DNA of 64,000 nt from the NCBI GenBank assembly GCA_947471745.1, contig CANJKZ010000114.1, forward strand, positions 672,501 through 736,500, given 5' to 3'. Source of the DNA: Closterium sp. Naga37s-1. Its lineage: Eukaryota > Streptophyta > Zygnematophyceae > Desmidiales > Closteriaceae. The notes beneath the pieces are model-generated. The model did not search any database. It was not told where the DNA came from and was given only the letters and a program-made list of their open reading frames with translations. This document shows, in pieces, positions 1-12,100 of this stretch. A program made the position numbers and the translations under genes. Positions within the stretch are counted from its first letter, which is position 1, and every line of letters begins with the position of its first letter.

Positions 1-97
1 GCGTTGTTGGATGGAGCAGGTATATTAGAGTCGCTTACTGAGCTGCTGTTGGTGGTGCTGCGGATATACCAAGGTGCTGTTGCCACTGGCATCACAC

Positions 98-136
<39 letters not shown>

Positions 137-2107
137 AGCGAATGAGCAACCTTTCACTTCAACCCCTGACCCAATCCCCCCACCCTTGCCCACCAGGTGC
201 AAGTGCAAAAGGAGAGGGAGGTGTACGAACGGTTGTACCAAGCTGCTGCTGCCACTGGCGTCACACCTGTTGCTGCTGCTGCCACTGCTGCGAAACAGAT
301 GAGGGAGGAGGGAGCAGGGGCAGGAAGGGGAGACAGGGAGGGAGAAAGAGCGGGTTCGGAAAGGGGAGATAGGGCAGGAGAAGGAGCAGCGAGAGGGGGG
401 CAAGGGGTGAAAGGAGGAGCGAAGAAGGAGCAGCAGGAGGTTGGTGCGGGGGAGGGGGGGAGAGGGGGGGTGAACTCAGGGAAGGATGGGGAGCGAAGGG
501 CAGGGAGGCACCAGCACCAGCAGCAGCAGCAGGGGCAGCAGAGAGGGGAGCGTGGTGATAAGCATGGGAAGGGCAAGGAGAGGGAAACGGCTCCTGTGGA
601 AGACTTGGAGGAAGGGACGGGGGAGACGGGCCTAGGGGATGAGTGGGGGAGGGGAGGAGGGAGGGGTAGCAGGGAGGAAAGGAGAGAAGTGGAGTGGAGG
701 CGAGGGAACAGTAGGGGGCAAGGAGGAGGTGGTGGAGGGGGCAGCAGGCAGGAAAGGTTTGAGGGGAGTGAGCGGGAGAGGAGTGGGGGGAGGAAGAGTG
801 GGGAGGAGAGGCGTGGTGAAGAGAAGCGTGGGGAGGTGAGGCGTGGGGAGGAGAGGCGTGGGGAAGAGAGACCCAGGGGGGGGGTCGAGCTAAGGACTGC
901 AGCAGAGAAGGGGGATGGGCCTGGTAGCAGCGGTGATGGCAGCACTGGCATGGTTGGAAGAGAGGGTGGGAGGAGAAGGGTGAGTGGGCTGGGAGGCGGT
1001 AACCGCCTTCTAGACGCAGCTTTTGCTCCCATGCTAGGTGGTTTCCACCCCGGTGGCGCTCAGGCTCAGCCTGGTGGTTTCCACCCGGGGAGCTCTCCTT
1101 CTGGAGGCTTGAACCAGGGGAGGTTCCATGCAGGAGCAGGCCGAGGTGCAGGCAGGGGGGGCAGGGGTGCTGGCGTGGGGGGCAGGGCTCGAGGCACTGG
1201 GGTTGCTGGGGGGGGTGTAGAGGGGAGTGCAGGGGGGGGTATGGTGGGTGTGGCTGCAGTGACAGCAGATAGGCCTGTGAGTGCGGAGGGCAGGAGAGGG
1301 GAGAAGCCAGGGCAGAAGCAGAGAAGAGAGCAGGACGAGGCTGCAGAGGAGGTCAGCTCGCTGCCGTTTTCACGCTTGAGCCTTCAGGCACAGACTGATG
1401 GACAGCTAGAGCAAGCACTTGGGGCGAGGACTGGTGATGCGAGCAAGGAGAAGGGGAAAGGAGGAGTGGGGAGCGGTCCGTTTCTGTTCGGTGCTGCAGG
1501 AACAGCAGGAGCTGCAGCAGGAGCAGCAGCAGGTGCCACCACTGCGGTTCATGCCGCCCCTACCACCACCACCACCACCACCCCGCCTGCTGCTGCAAGG
1601 GGTAGCAAGATTCAAGTGCACGGAATCAGCACAAGTGGGACTCCACAACATGCAACCCCCATTCCAGCCCATGCCCCTGATCCTGCCGTCGGTACCCCTG
1701 AGGCTCCTGAACGCATGGCTGCTCCCTGTCCTGCTGCTGTCCCCGCCCATGCACCTGGTCGTAACCCTGCGAGCCCTGCTCCCGACCCTGCTCCTGCTGT
1801 CCCTGCTCCTGCTCACCCTGCTCCTACTCCTGCTCCCCATGACGCCTTGAACCAGCCTAGTCCCGCCCCTGGCTCTGGTGACGTGGCAGCATTGGGTTTG
1901 GCTCTTCAAGAGGGCCTAGCCTCGCCCTGTGGGCTGAGCTGGGCGGATATGGTGGACGAGGATGAGGCGAATGGGGAGGGTGGGAGGAGAAAAGGGGATG
2001 GGATTCTGGAAACGAAGGGAGGTAGTTCGGAGGGTGATAAGCCGGGGGTTGGGTTGTACGTCCCGCCCTTCAGGGCATCACAAGCGCATGGTGTCTCCAA
2101 GAAATGA
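1..2107 (+). CDS. 3' part of an unidentified Gly/Glu/Pro/Ala-rich protein gene (last exon 197-2107)
   Basis: The last exon starts after an AG acceptor at 195-196 and stays open to a TGA at 2105-2107, giving at least 636 residues; the 5' part lies outside the window. The exon opens with a short ordered stretch (KEREVYERLYQAAAATGV, then an Ala run and KQMREEG), followed by several hundred residues rich in Gly, Arg, Glu and Lys, then a Pro/Ala region. A more normal acidic C-terminus holds SWADMVDEDE and LYVPPFR. Positions about 45-150 are a degraded copy of the exon's beginning in which the Ala codons have grown into a GCT run. I do not recognise the family. The WADMVDEDE and YVPP-type motifs recall tails of some RNA-associated proteins, which is only a weak analogy. 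Long purine-rich composition makes the exon unusual, but the uninterrupted frame over 1.9 kb supports coding. Confidence 0.6.
45..150 (+). repeat. degenerate upstream copy of the last exon's start, with GCT run
   Basis: The segment encodes a diverged copy of the beginning of the exon at 197 (ATGITPV followed by Ala codons and AKRMS, against ATGVTPV, Ala codons, AKQMR). The GCT codons have expanded to about a dozen. It is the first of many extra exon copies in this window. Confidence 0.6.
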
Positions 2108-3104
2108 CCAGCTTCAGATTTTATTTAGTTTTGAGGTTTGAGAATGTGTTGGTACAGATTTGGAGTGTTTTAAGTTGTGTAGTAAAAATATATTTGTAAC
2201 GGATAACGAGGCGACCGTTGTCCCGGCAGTCACAATCCTTGAAGCTGTCCCCTCCAGCCCAGTCCAGTCCAGCACAGCATCGATATTGCCGACTGCTCCT
2301 TCCACCATCAACAACCGTTTCCGCCACGGCACACTGCACACCACCGCACCCAATACCTTCAGGACATCCCAACTTCGATTTGCGTGTGCTGGGAGGTTCA
2401 CATTTTCACAGCCTCGCTGGGCGTAAGGAAATGGTTGATGACACAAGTGGCGAAAGGTTATTATCTGCGACTTCCTTTAGTACTGACAGGTTCGCTCAGG
2501 CATCACTAAGCGGCCGTGTTCGCCGCCAGATTGCGTCGCGCGTTTTAACGGAGCTGGCTAAGTGTCCAGCGTAAGCACCCCGTAGTTGCACATTGCGTTT
2601 TGACGAGGCGAGCTACAGACAGGGCGGATTTGCTTGGACGAGAGCTGGCTCGTAACGTACTATCCGTTCGTCAAGCGTTAGTGCAGCGTATCCAGCGGCG
2701 GAACACCCCGTAGTTACTTTTGAGTCGACTCAAGAGTCACTTCCTCACGCGTTACCGCAGGGTATCCATCGTAACCACGGCGTAGCTGCACATTCTATTT
2801 AGAAGAGGCGAACACGTACAAGGCGGTTTCGCTTGGGGCCTGCTAATGACCTGCGCGAAGGAAGTCCGCGAGGCGACGATCACTGTTGCGGCGAGAGCTT
2901 GCTAGTTGTCGCGAATGGTTGGCGAGAGGCGGAGAGTAATCAATCGCAAACCCTGCGCCAGTCGCGACGCTACAAGCAGTCTCCTCCCGAACTTAGTAGC
3001 CGTGAATCCATTCTTTAGTCGACCACAAAATCGGCTGCATCCATCCATCATCTTCCCGAAGCTGGTCGCCGTGAAACGCGGGACCGGGGTGATAGTCGGT
3101 CGCA
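2108..3104. other. intergenic region: 3' flank of first gene and golgin-84 promoter
   Basis: I see no convincing gene here. Around 2718-2733 lies one member of the TTTTGAG-TCGA-CTCAA palindrome family. The stretch just upstream of 3105 should contain the golgin promoter and 5' UTR, but I cannot name a TATA box or other element with confidence. Confidence 0.5.
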
Positions 3105-6100
3105 ATGGCAGGGTGGCTGCGAGCGGCTGAAGGTAGGCAATGACACCGTCTCACAGTGAGGGTGACTATGACGGGGGTGAAGGTAGGCAATGACACCGTC
3201 TCACAGTGAGGGTGACTATGTCGGGGGTGAAAGTAGGCAATGACGGTGGGGGTGAAAGTAGGCAGTGCCGACACCGTTATTGTGACAGTGACTATGTCGG
3301 GGGTGTAGATGTTGTTTATGACGAGGTTACAGGCGAAGCCGTGGAAAAGCGCAGTGAGTGTGGCGCAGTAATAACGACTTCCCATCGTCCTCTCCCTCCT
3401 CTCCCTTCTCCCCCCCTCCCCTCCTCCCCAACTCCTTCCCCTCTCCCAGAGCTGCTAGGAGCGGTGGATCGCACAGTGAGTGTGGCGGCACGAAATGAGG
3501 ACTTTGCTTCGGCCGCTGCTCCGTTTGTTGCCAAAAACGCCATCCCTACTACAGCTCCCTGCTCCCCCCCACTCATCTCCCCCTATCCTTGCGTCCCTTT
3601 CCCCCCAACGCCCTTTCCCTCCACCTCTTCCCCCCTTCTCCCTTCTCCCCCTTTCACCTCCCCCTTCTCCCCACTCTCCCAGAGCATCTAGAAGCGGTGG
3701 ATCGCACAGTGAGTGTGGCGGCACGCAATCTTTTCCGCCTGCTGCTCTGCTAGAAACGCCCACTCTTCCCCCTCCTCCCCTCCCCCTCCCCCCCTCCCCC
3801 CCTCCTCCCCCTTCCTACCAGAGCTGCTAGAAGCAGTGGATCGCACAGTGAGTGTGGCGGCACGCAATGAGGATTCAGCTCTGGAGGAGCAGCTAGCAGG
3901 TGAAGCGGGTGGTTGAGCTTGGTTGGGTGCGGTTGGGCAGGGCTGGTAAGGGTGGAGGACGTTATTATGCGTCTTAAGGCGTCCCCTGTAGAAGCTGGCA
4001 GCAGGTGGGGAGCGCAGTGCGGTTGGGCTGGGTTGGGAAGGGTGGATAACTATCCGAGTCAGAGTGAGAGAGGGATTTGATGAATGGAATTTAGTTAGTC
4101 ATTGACCCTGGCTTTTCCTTTCCCCTCGTTCCTCCCACCCCCGTCTGTTGTGCCCCGTACGTCCATTGGAGCAGCACTGGAGCCTGTGGGAGTGCGCAAG
4201 ACACCAGCAGCAAGGGAAAAGGTGAGTAGCAGACTTGTAGCAGCTGTGCCTGTGCCATTGATAGGGTAATACGATGGTATGTGTTGGCGTATGCTGATAG
4301 GGGGAGAAACTGTCATTTCTCTAATGAGATCCTGGAATGGCGAGCTTGGTTTGGGATTGGTTATGAGTGTTGTAACACCCGGTTTTCTGGTATGACCTGT
4401 CGACCGGCTCGCTCGTACCCCTGTTATAACGTGTACGAATGTAAAGAAGGGGATTTTTTAATACACCTTCTAATGTACTTCTTTGGTTGTTTTGTTTTCC
4501 CATCCGCAACAATCTCTCTGTCGATGCACATGCTTACAGGGCAAGCTAGACCGGTCGAAATCGAAGCCAACCTCTAGTAGAGCCACTAACGGGGCAGCTC
4601 TTAAAGGATCCATCAGCGCTCCATCCCTAGACGAGCCTGGAAGCTCCTCCGAAACAGAGGGAAAGACAGCAGGCACAGCAAGTGTTCGAGTGGGGGGGAA
4701 GGGTGCAGGGGGAAGCAGGAGAAAGAAGGTCGAGGCGAGCTCTAGTGGAGGGTCGACTGGTGGAGGTTCAAGTGGTGGAGGTTCAACTGGTGGGGGATCA
4801 GCTACAGGAGGAACGACCGGTGGGGGGTTAACTGGAGGAGGTGCGACTATGACTGTTGGGAGCTTAATTGCTGGTGCGGGGTCAGACGTTCTTCTTGCGG
4901 AGGCTAAAGCTGCTGTGCCCCTTTCAGTTTCAGCAGCTGCAGGAACCACTGACGCAGCTGCAGGGAAGAGGGGGCCGGGTGCGGAAGCAGGAGCAGAGGA
5001 AGGAGCAGCAGCAGGAGCAGCTGGAGGGGCAGGGGGAGGAGAAGCAAGGGGAGCAACAGGAGGAGAAGCAACAGGAGGAGTAGCAGTGGCAGCAGGGAAT
5101 GCGGACGTGAGGTCAGATGCTAGTAAAGCTGCTGCTGCTGTTGCTACTGCTGCTGCCACGCCCGCAGAGAGCGGGCCAGGTTTGGATGGCCCAGGTTCCG
5201 GCCTAGATGCAGGTTCGGCACCTGGCACGACAGCTGGTTCGGCAGCTGGGTCGGATGCTGGCTTGAGCAGTGGTTTGGGGATTGAGGCAGTGACAGGTTC
5301 GGATGCTGTAAACACTGGGATTGCAACAGATACAGGAGGGGCAGGGGGGGCAGGAGGGAGCGAAGGAATGGGCGAAGGAGGGGTAGGGAGCGAAGGAGGG
5401 AGTGACATGCCTGCACAGCAGAGTAAGGTCACAGAGAGGGGAGGGTGTGAGGGAGAGAAGCAAGATGCTGCAGTGGATGAGGAGTTTTCAGTGGCAGCTG
5501 AAGGCGGGGCGCTAATAACAGGAGGTCAATCGGCAGGGGAAATGGGATCAGGATCAGAAGAGGGGGTGAGGAGTGGGAGAAAGGTAGAGTTAGGAGGAAG
5601 TGAAGTAGGAGTGGGGGAAGGGGCCGGTAGCAAGGAGGGGGTGGAAGGTGAAATGGGAAGTGATCATAACGGGAGGGGGGAAGGGGTGGAGAACGGTGTA
5701 AAGGCTGAGGCTGGGGTTGGTGTTGGGATTGCTGGCACGGATGTGACAAAGAGAGAGGGAATAGGAGGTGATGGTATGGAGGGAATGGCGGGAGGGGTTA
5801 GAGAGGGGAGGTTAGAGAATGGGGGAAACGAAGAGGATGGGGAAGGGGGGAGGAGAGTAGGGGAGAAAGGGGGGGGAGAAATGGAGGAGGGAGGCGGAGT
5901 GGAAGAAGCAGAGGGAGAAGAGGATGGAGGGGAAGGAGAGGAGGAGGAAGAAGAAGAAGGCGAGGAGGAAGGGGAGGAGGAAGGGGGTGAGGAGGAGGAA
6001 GAGGAGGAGGAAGCGGAGGAGGAGGGAGTGGAGAGGGAGAGGAAGACGAGAGAGAAAGTGCTAAAAGCATCAGAGACTCGGAGGGATCTCGAGGAGGTAT

Positions 6101-9100
6101 GTGAACTATATTGAAGGGAGTTGAGTTGAGAGTATGGGTCTATGGTTGCTTGCTTGCACTTGTAAAGCAGGAGCATGGTGGTTATTGGGAAGACAAGGGA
6201 GAAGGTGGTGCAAGCGTCAGAGACTCAACGGGATCTTGAAGAGGTGAGTGAATTTTTACAAGGAGTGGTCAAATCAGAGACTCCACGAGACCTTGAAGAG
6301 GTGAGAAAGGTATCAAAGAATTTTGACAGAAAGGGTTTACGGATGCAGCAGGACAATCCGGTTGGATTGGAGCACTGTTCAGAATTGTTTACGAGCACAG
6401 CAACTTTAGTTTTCCACTCCAATCTCCTCCCTTTTAAACCCTCCCTCCTCCCTCCTCCCTCCTCTCTCGTTTGCTCTGGCTGTTCCTGGCAGGCCAAGGG
6501 ACTGCTTCGATCAGCTACAGGCATTGGGCAAACCAAGGAGGCCAGGCTTACACGGGTAGGCATGAATGTTTGAGGGATGGAGAAGGATGAGGGATGTATG
6601 CGTTTGGTGGTGCGTTAGGTATGGCAGGCCAAGGGGCATCCTTGAATCAACCACAGGCATTGGGCAAACCAAAGAGGCCAGGCTTACACGGGTATGTGTG
6701 TGTGTGTGTGGGAAGGCATGGGCGCGTGGACGCGTGAAGGATGAGGGATCCACGTGTTTGGGCATGGCAGGTCAAGGGGCTTCTCTGATAGGCTACACTA
6801 CAGGCATCGGGCAAACGAAGGAGGCCTGGCTTGCATGGAGATATGTGATTCATGGATGCATGAAGGGTGAAGGATGAGGGATGCGTGTGGGGTGACTTTG
6901 AGAGTCAGTTGCGGTGACTGAGAGTCAGCAACTAGAAGGTTTTCCTTACAGCCTTCTTCCCTCTTCTCCTCTCTCTTGTGTCTGCCTCTCTCCTTCTATT
7001 TCTCCCTCTCCATGCCCTTGGCAGATCTGTGCACAGCTGTCAGCGCGGCTCCAGGAGTATAAGGCGGAGAGCGAGCAGCTGGAGTGACTTTGAGTCAGCA
7101 ACTAGAATAGCTTCCTGTGCACTCTTCCCCTAATCCCCTCTCCCTCGCTTCTCCTGCCCTTGGCAGATCTGTGCACAGCTGTCGGCGCGGCTGCAGGAGT
7201 ATAAGGCGGAGAACGAGCAGCTGGAGGAGCTGCTGCATGAGGAGGTGAGGAGTGGTGCATGGGAGGTGCAAGGAGATGCAGTGAGGTGTGAGGTGCAGCG
7301 AGGTACTACAAGTATGAGGCACATGAGCATTACCTTTCCTAAACTGCAGGCAGAGAACGAGCAGCAGGCTTGGACGTACATAGGTACATGAAAGGACTTG
7401 GCAAATGCACAGGCAGAAGCGGTGGCAGCAGAAGCGGCAGTGGCAGCAACAAGGTTGTCTCTCCCTCTGCTCCCCCCCTCCCTTTCACTATCCCCCCTCA
7501 GCGGAACAACCGAGGGTCAGTCGACAGTGTGGTTCGGGCCCTACAGCAGCAGCTGGGCAGCGCACGGGCAGAGGCGGTGGCAACAGAAGAAGTTAATTCT
7601 GACCCCATCCCCTTCTCTCTCTCTCCCTCCCTCTCTCTCCTCCGTCCGTCCTTGCGACTGGTCTTGTTGTCTCCCTACAGAGGAACAACCGTGGATCCGT
7701 GGAAAGTGTGGTGAGAGCATTACAGCAGCAGCTGGCAAGTGCATGGGCAGAGGCAGTGGCAGCAGAAGGAGCAGTGGCAGCAACGGCTAATCAGCTTGTC
7801 ATTCCCTCTGCTCCTGCCCTCCCATTCAACCTCTCCCCCTCACCACAGAGGAACAACCGTGGGTCAGTGGATAGTGTGGTGAGAGCATTACAGCAGCAAT
7901 TGGCCAGTGCACGGGCAGAGGCAGTGGCAGCAGAAGGAGCAGTGGCAGCAGGGATGGAAGCTAAGAACAGGGAGATAGAGGCGCTGTGTGGAGCGCTGGA
8001 GGATGCTGAAAGGCATTCCGCTGCTCTCCAAGCCAAGCTTGCCTCCCTGCAGGTGCGTGCAAGTGAGGGGGGAGGGAGGGAGGGGGGTAGGGAGGGAGGG
8101 AGGGAGTTGAAAGGTAGGGGCAGCAGGGATGGATGGAAGCTAAGAACAGGGAGATAGAGGCTCTGTGTGGCGCGCTGGAGGATGCTGAGAGGCATTCCGC
8201 TGCCCTCCAAGCCAAAGTCGCCTCCCTGCAGGTATGTATGAGTGAGTGAGGGGAGGGAGGGGGGGAATGGAGAGTCAGTAGCAGCAGAAGCGGCAGTAGC
8301 AGCGGGGGTGGAGGCGAAGAACCGCGAGATAGAGGCGCTGTGTGGAGCACTGGAGGATGCTGAGAGGCAGTCCGCTGCTCTCCAAGCCAAAGTCGCCTCC
8401 CTGCAGGTGCGTGCAAGTGAGGGGGGAGGGAGGGAGGGGGGTAGGGAGGGAGGGAGGGAGTTGAAAGGTAGGGGCAGCAGGGATGGATGGAAGCTAAGAA
8501 CAGGGAGATAGAGGCGCTGTGTGGTGCGCTGGAGGATGCTGAAAGGCAGTCCGCTGCTCTCCAAGCCAAAGTCGCCTCCCTGCAGGTGTGTGCGAGCGCG
8601 GGAGGGAGGAGTGTGTGAAACGTCAGGGGCAGCGGGGATGGAGGCGAAGAACAGGGAGATAGAGGCGCTGTGTGGCGCGCTGGAGGATGCTGAGAGGCGG
8701 TCCGCTGCTCTCCACACCCAACTTGCCTCACTCACCCCACCATGCCACCACCCCAACTCCAGGCGAGCTCTGAAGCCTTATCCAAGAACCGCGACTCCAC
8801 AGAGGCACGCATGATTCAGGCGCTCAGGGAGGAGCATGGCATGGCATGCTGCCACCCCACCCTACCACACCAGTCGTACCAACAACACCCTTCATCCCTA
8901 CCCCAACTGCAGGCGAGCTCTGGAGCCTTATCCAAGATCCGGGACTCCACAGAGGCGCGCATGATCCAGGCGCTCAGGGACGAGCTTGGCATGATGGCAT
9001 GACCGCCCCCCACTACTCCTATCATCCCACCATGCCACCATCCCTATGCAGGCGAGCTCTGAAGCGCTATCCAAGAACCGCGACTTCACAGAGGTGCGGA

Positions 9101-9125
9101 TGATCCAGGCTCTCAGGGAGGAGCT

Positions 9126-9159
<34 letters not shown>

Positions 9160-12100
9160 GCCGCCGCCACTGCTGTGAAGCGTCATACCAGCACGCTGTT
9201 CCATCCCTCCATGCTACCCTACCATCCCAACTCCAGGCGAGCTCTGAAGCGCTGTCCAAGAACCGGGACTCCACAGAGGCGCGCATGATTCATGCACTCA
9301 GAGAGGAGCTGGCTGCTGCTGAGAGGCGTCTTACGAGCATGACATGACTTACATCCGCCCCCCACCAATCATTCCAGCTTGCTCTCCCACCCCACCATGC
9401 TGTCTCACCAACACACCAGCCAACCAATTGCAGGCGAGCTCTGAAGCGCTGTCCAAGAACCGCGACTCCACAGAGGCACGCATGATTCATGCGCTCAGAG
9501 AGGAGCTTGGCATAATGGCATGGTACCGCCCCCCACCACTCCAATCATCCCACCATACCACCACCATCCCTACTGCAGGCGAGTTCAGAGGCACTGTCCA
9601 AGAACCGGGACTCCACAGAGGCGCGCATGATCCAGGCGCTCCGGGAGGAGCTGGGTGCTGCTGAGAGGCGGTGCGACGACGAGCACGCAGCGCACCTCGC
9701 GACAAGACAGGTGAGGCTGGTACACTGGGCGAGCAGCAGTTGATATTCTCAAGTTCTTGATAGGTACAAGTATCCGCTTGACAGGAAGCAGCTGCGCAAT
9801 AGCTGGAGTTAGAGCAGCGGCTGGCAGAGGGGGTTCCTTCCAGCAGCCTCTTACCCACTGCTTTCAGTCACTCATCCTGGTTCGCAGATCTTGGGACATT
9901 TTCCAGTGAGCAGCAGCGCTTAGGTTCAGGCTTAAGCAAGTAGGAAAGAACAGTGTAAATCTAACACTAGCTAATAGCCGAGAGTCTGTGAAACCGGAAC
10001 CCTTCTCGTTAACAGAAACGAAAACAAGACAAGCATGTTTCGGCTGGAGGGCATCCCCTACCAGGCGTTCGGGTGGCAGAGGGGGTTCCTTCCAGCAGTC
10101 TCTTACCCACTCCTTTCAGTCACTCGTCCTGGTTCACTTCCCAATTCACTCACTTCCTACTTATCACCCTCACAGGAAGCAGCAGCACGCGAGCTGGCGT
10201 TGGAGCAGCAGGTGGCGGAGGGGGTGGCGGCGCTGTCTCACATGCACGCCCTTCGCTCACACCCCTCTTTCTCTCTCACATGCACTCCCTTCGCTCACAC
10301 CCCTCTTTCTCTCTCGCCCTCCCACCTGCAGGAAGCAGCAGCACGGGAACTGGAGTTAGAACAGCAGGTGGCGGAGGGCGTAGCGGCGCTGTCTCGCATG
10401 CACTCCGTTTCCTTGAGTCACTCCTGATTTACTCAACCTACACTCTTCCCTCATCCACCCCCCCTACAGGAAGCAGCAGCACGCGAGCTTGCGTTAGAGC
10501 AGCAAGTGGCCGAGGGGGTGGCGGCGCTTTCTCGCATGCAGAGGGCAGTGGAGGAGCGCACACAGCGCGTGTCGTCCCTGGAAGAGAAGATTTCCGTCCT
10601 GGAGGTGAGAGAGAGGGCGGGTGGAGGTGAGGTTGGAATGCGGGTGAGGGCGAGGGAGAGTTGGAGTTGGAGTAACAGCAGGGGGCAGGGGGGCAGAGGG
10701 AGTGGCAGCGCTGTCTCGCATGCAGAGGGCAGTGGAGGAGTGCACACAGTGAGTCTCGTCCCTGGAAGAGAAGATCTCCATGCTTGAGGTGAGATGTGGT
10801 GTGTGGTTGAGCTTGGAATGAGGGTGAGAGTTGGAGTTGGAGCAGCAGCAAGGGACAGCAGGGGGAAGAGGGGGCGGAGGGGGCGGAGGGGGCGGAGAGG
10901 GCGGAGGGGCGGAGGGCGTGGCGGCGCTGTCTCGCATGCAGAGGGCAGTGGAGGAGCGCATTCAGCGAGCGTTGTCCCTGGAAGAGAAGATCTCTGTTCT
11001 CGAGGTGAGAGGAAGCGGGGGAGGGGGGGTGGTGGGGTGGGGGTGGAGTGAGGATGGAGTGAGGGTGGAGTGAGGGTGGAGTGAGGGTGGAGTGAGGGTG
11101 GAGTGAGGGTGGAGTGAGGGTGGAGTGAGGGTGGAGTGAGGGTGGAGTGAGGGTGGAGTGAGGGTGGAGTGAGGATGGAGTGAGGGTGGAGTGAGGGTGG
11201 AGTGAGGGTGGAGTGAGGATGGAGTGAGGGTGGAGTGAGGGTGGAGTGAGGATGGAGTGAGGGTGGATGGGCACCATATGATGTGGTTGCAGTGAGTTGC
11301 CACATCATTATGTATAAATCTTACATGCATTGCATGTAGGCTGTGGCAGAGAAGGCATTGCATTCTTCTGCAAGCCTACATACATGCATGCATGCATGTT
11401 CGTGTGCCTGCATAGCCCTTTGTGTACACACATATCTGTCTGTCTGTCCATGCATGTTCGGCATTGCATGTACACGCATGTGTGCATGAACCTGTATGCA
11501 TACATGTATGGCACACGGATACGCATGTGCCTGCCTGCATGTGTATGTATACCTGCATGTGTGTATGTGTATCTATGCATGGTAACCCTGTAACAGATGG
11601 AGTGCAGCAGTCTCAACAGCGAGTTACAGGCACACGACGACAAGGCCAAGAGGGACCTCCGGCGGCCAGTCTCAGCAGACGACCCCTCCGCCCTTGCCCA
11701 GGTGGGTTGCTAGTACCAGTAGGTCTATATGCATGGTAACGTGGTAACACATGGAGCGAGCTACAAGCACATGACGACAAGGCCAAGAGGGGCCTCAGGC
11801 CGTTAGTTCAAGCAGACGACCCCTCCGTCCTCGCCCAGGTGCGCTGACTAACTGGTTGATAGTTAGGATGGTTGGTCGGCCTGTCAATCGTTGGTTGGTT
11901 TTCTGTCCTTGCCCAAGTGGGTGCTAGTACCTGCATGTAGGTATGCATGGTAACGTGGTAACACATGGAACGAGCTACAGGCACATGAGGACAAGGCAAA
12001 GAGGGGCCTCAGGAGGCCACTCACAGCAAATGCCCCCTTTTACAGGTGGTTGCTCGGTTTCTTGGTTGACCTTACCCAGGTTGGGACTATTTTTTAGGCA

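Noticed and set aside
6623-6840. Mutually exclusive alternative exons for golgin exon 5
   Set aside because: Both extra copies have stops within the first ten codons in the phase required.
7349-7382. Small golgin exon reading [11 protein letters not shown]
   Set aside because: It ends in phase 1 while the next exon needs phase 0, and family alignment joins exon 6 directly to exon 7; it is probably another decayed copy of exon 6.
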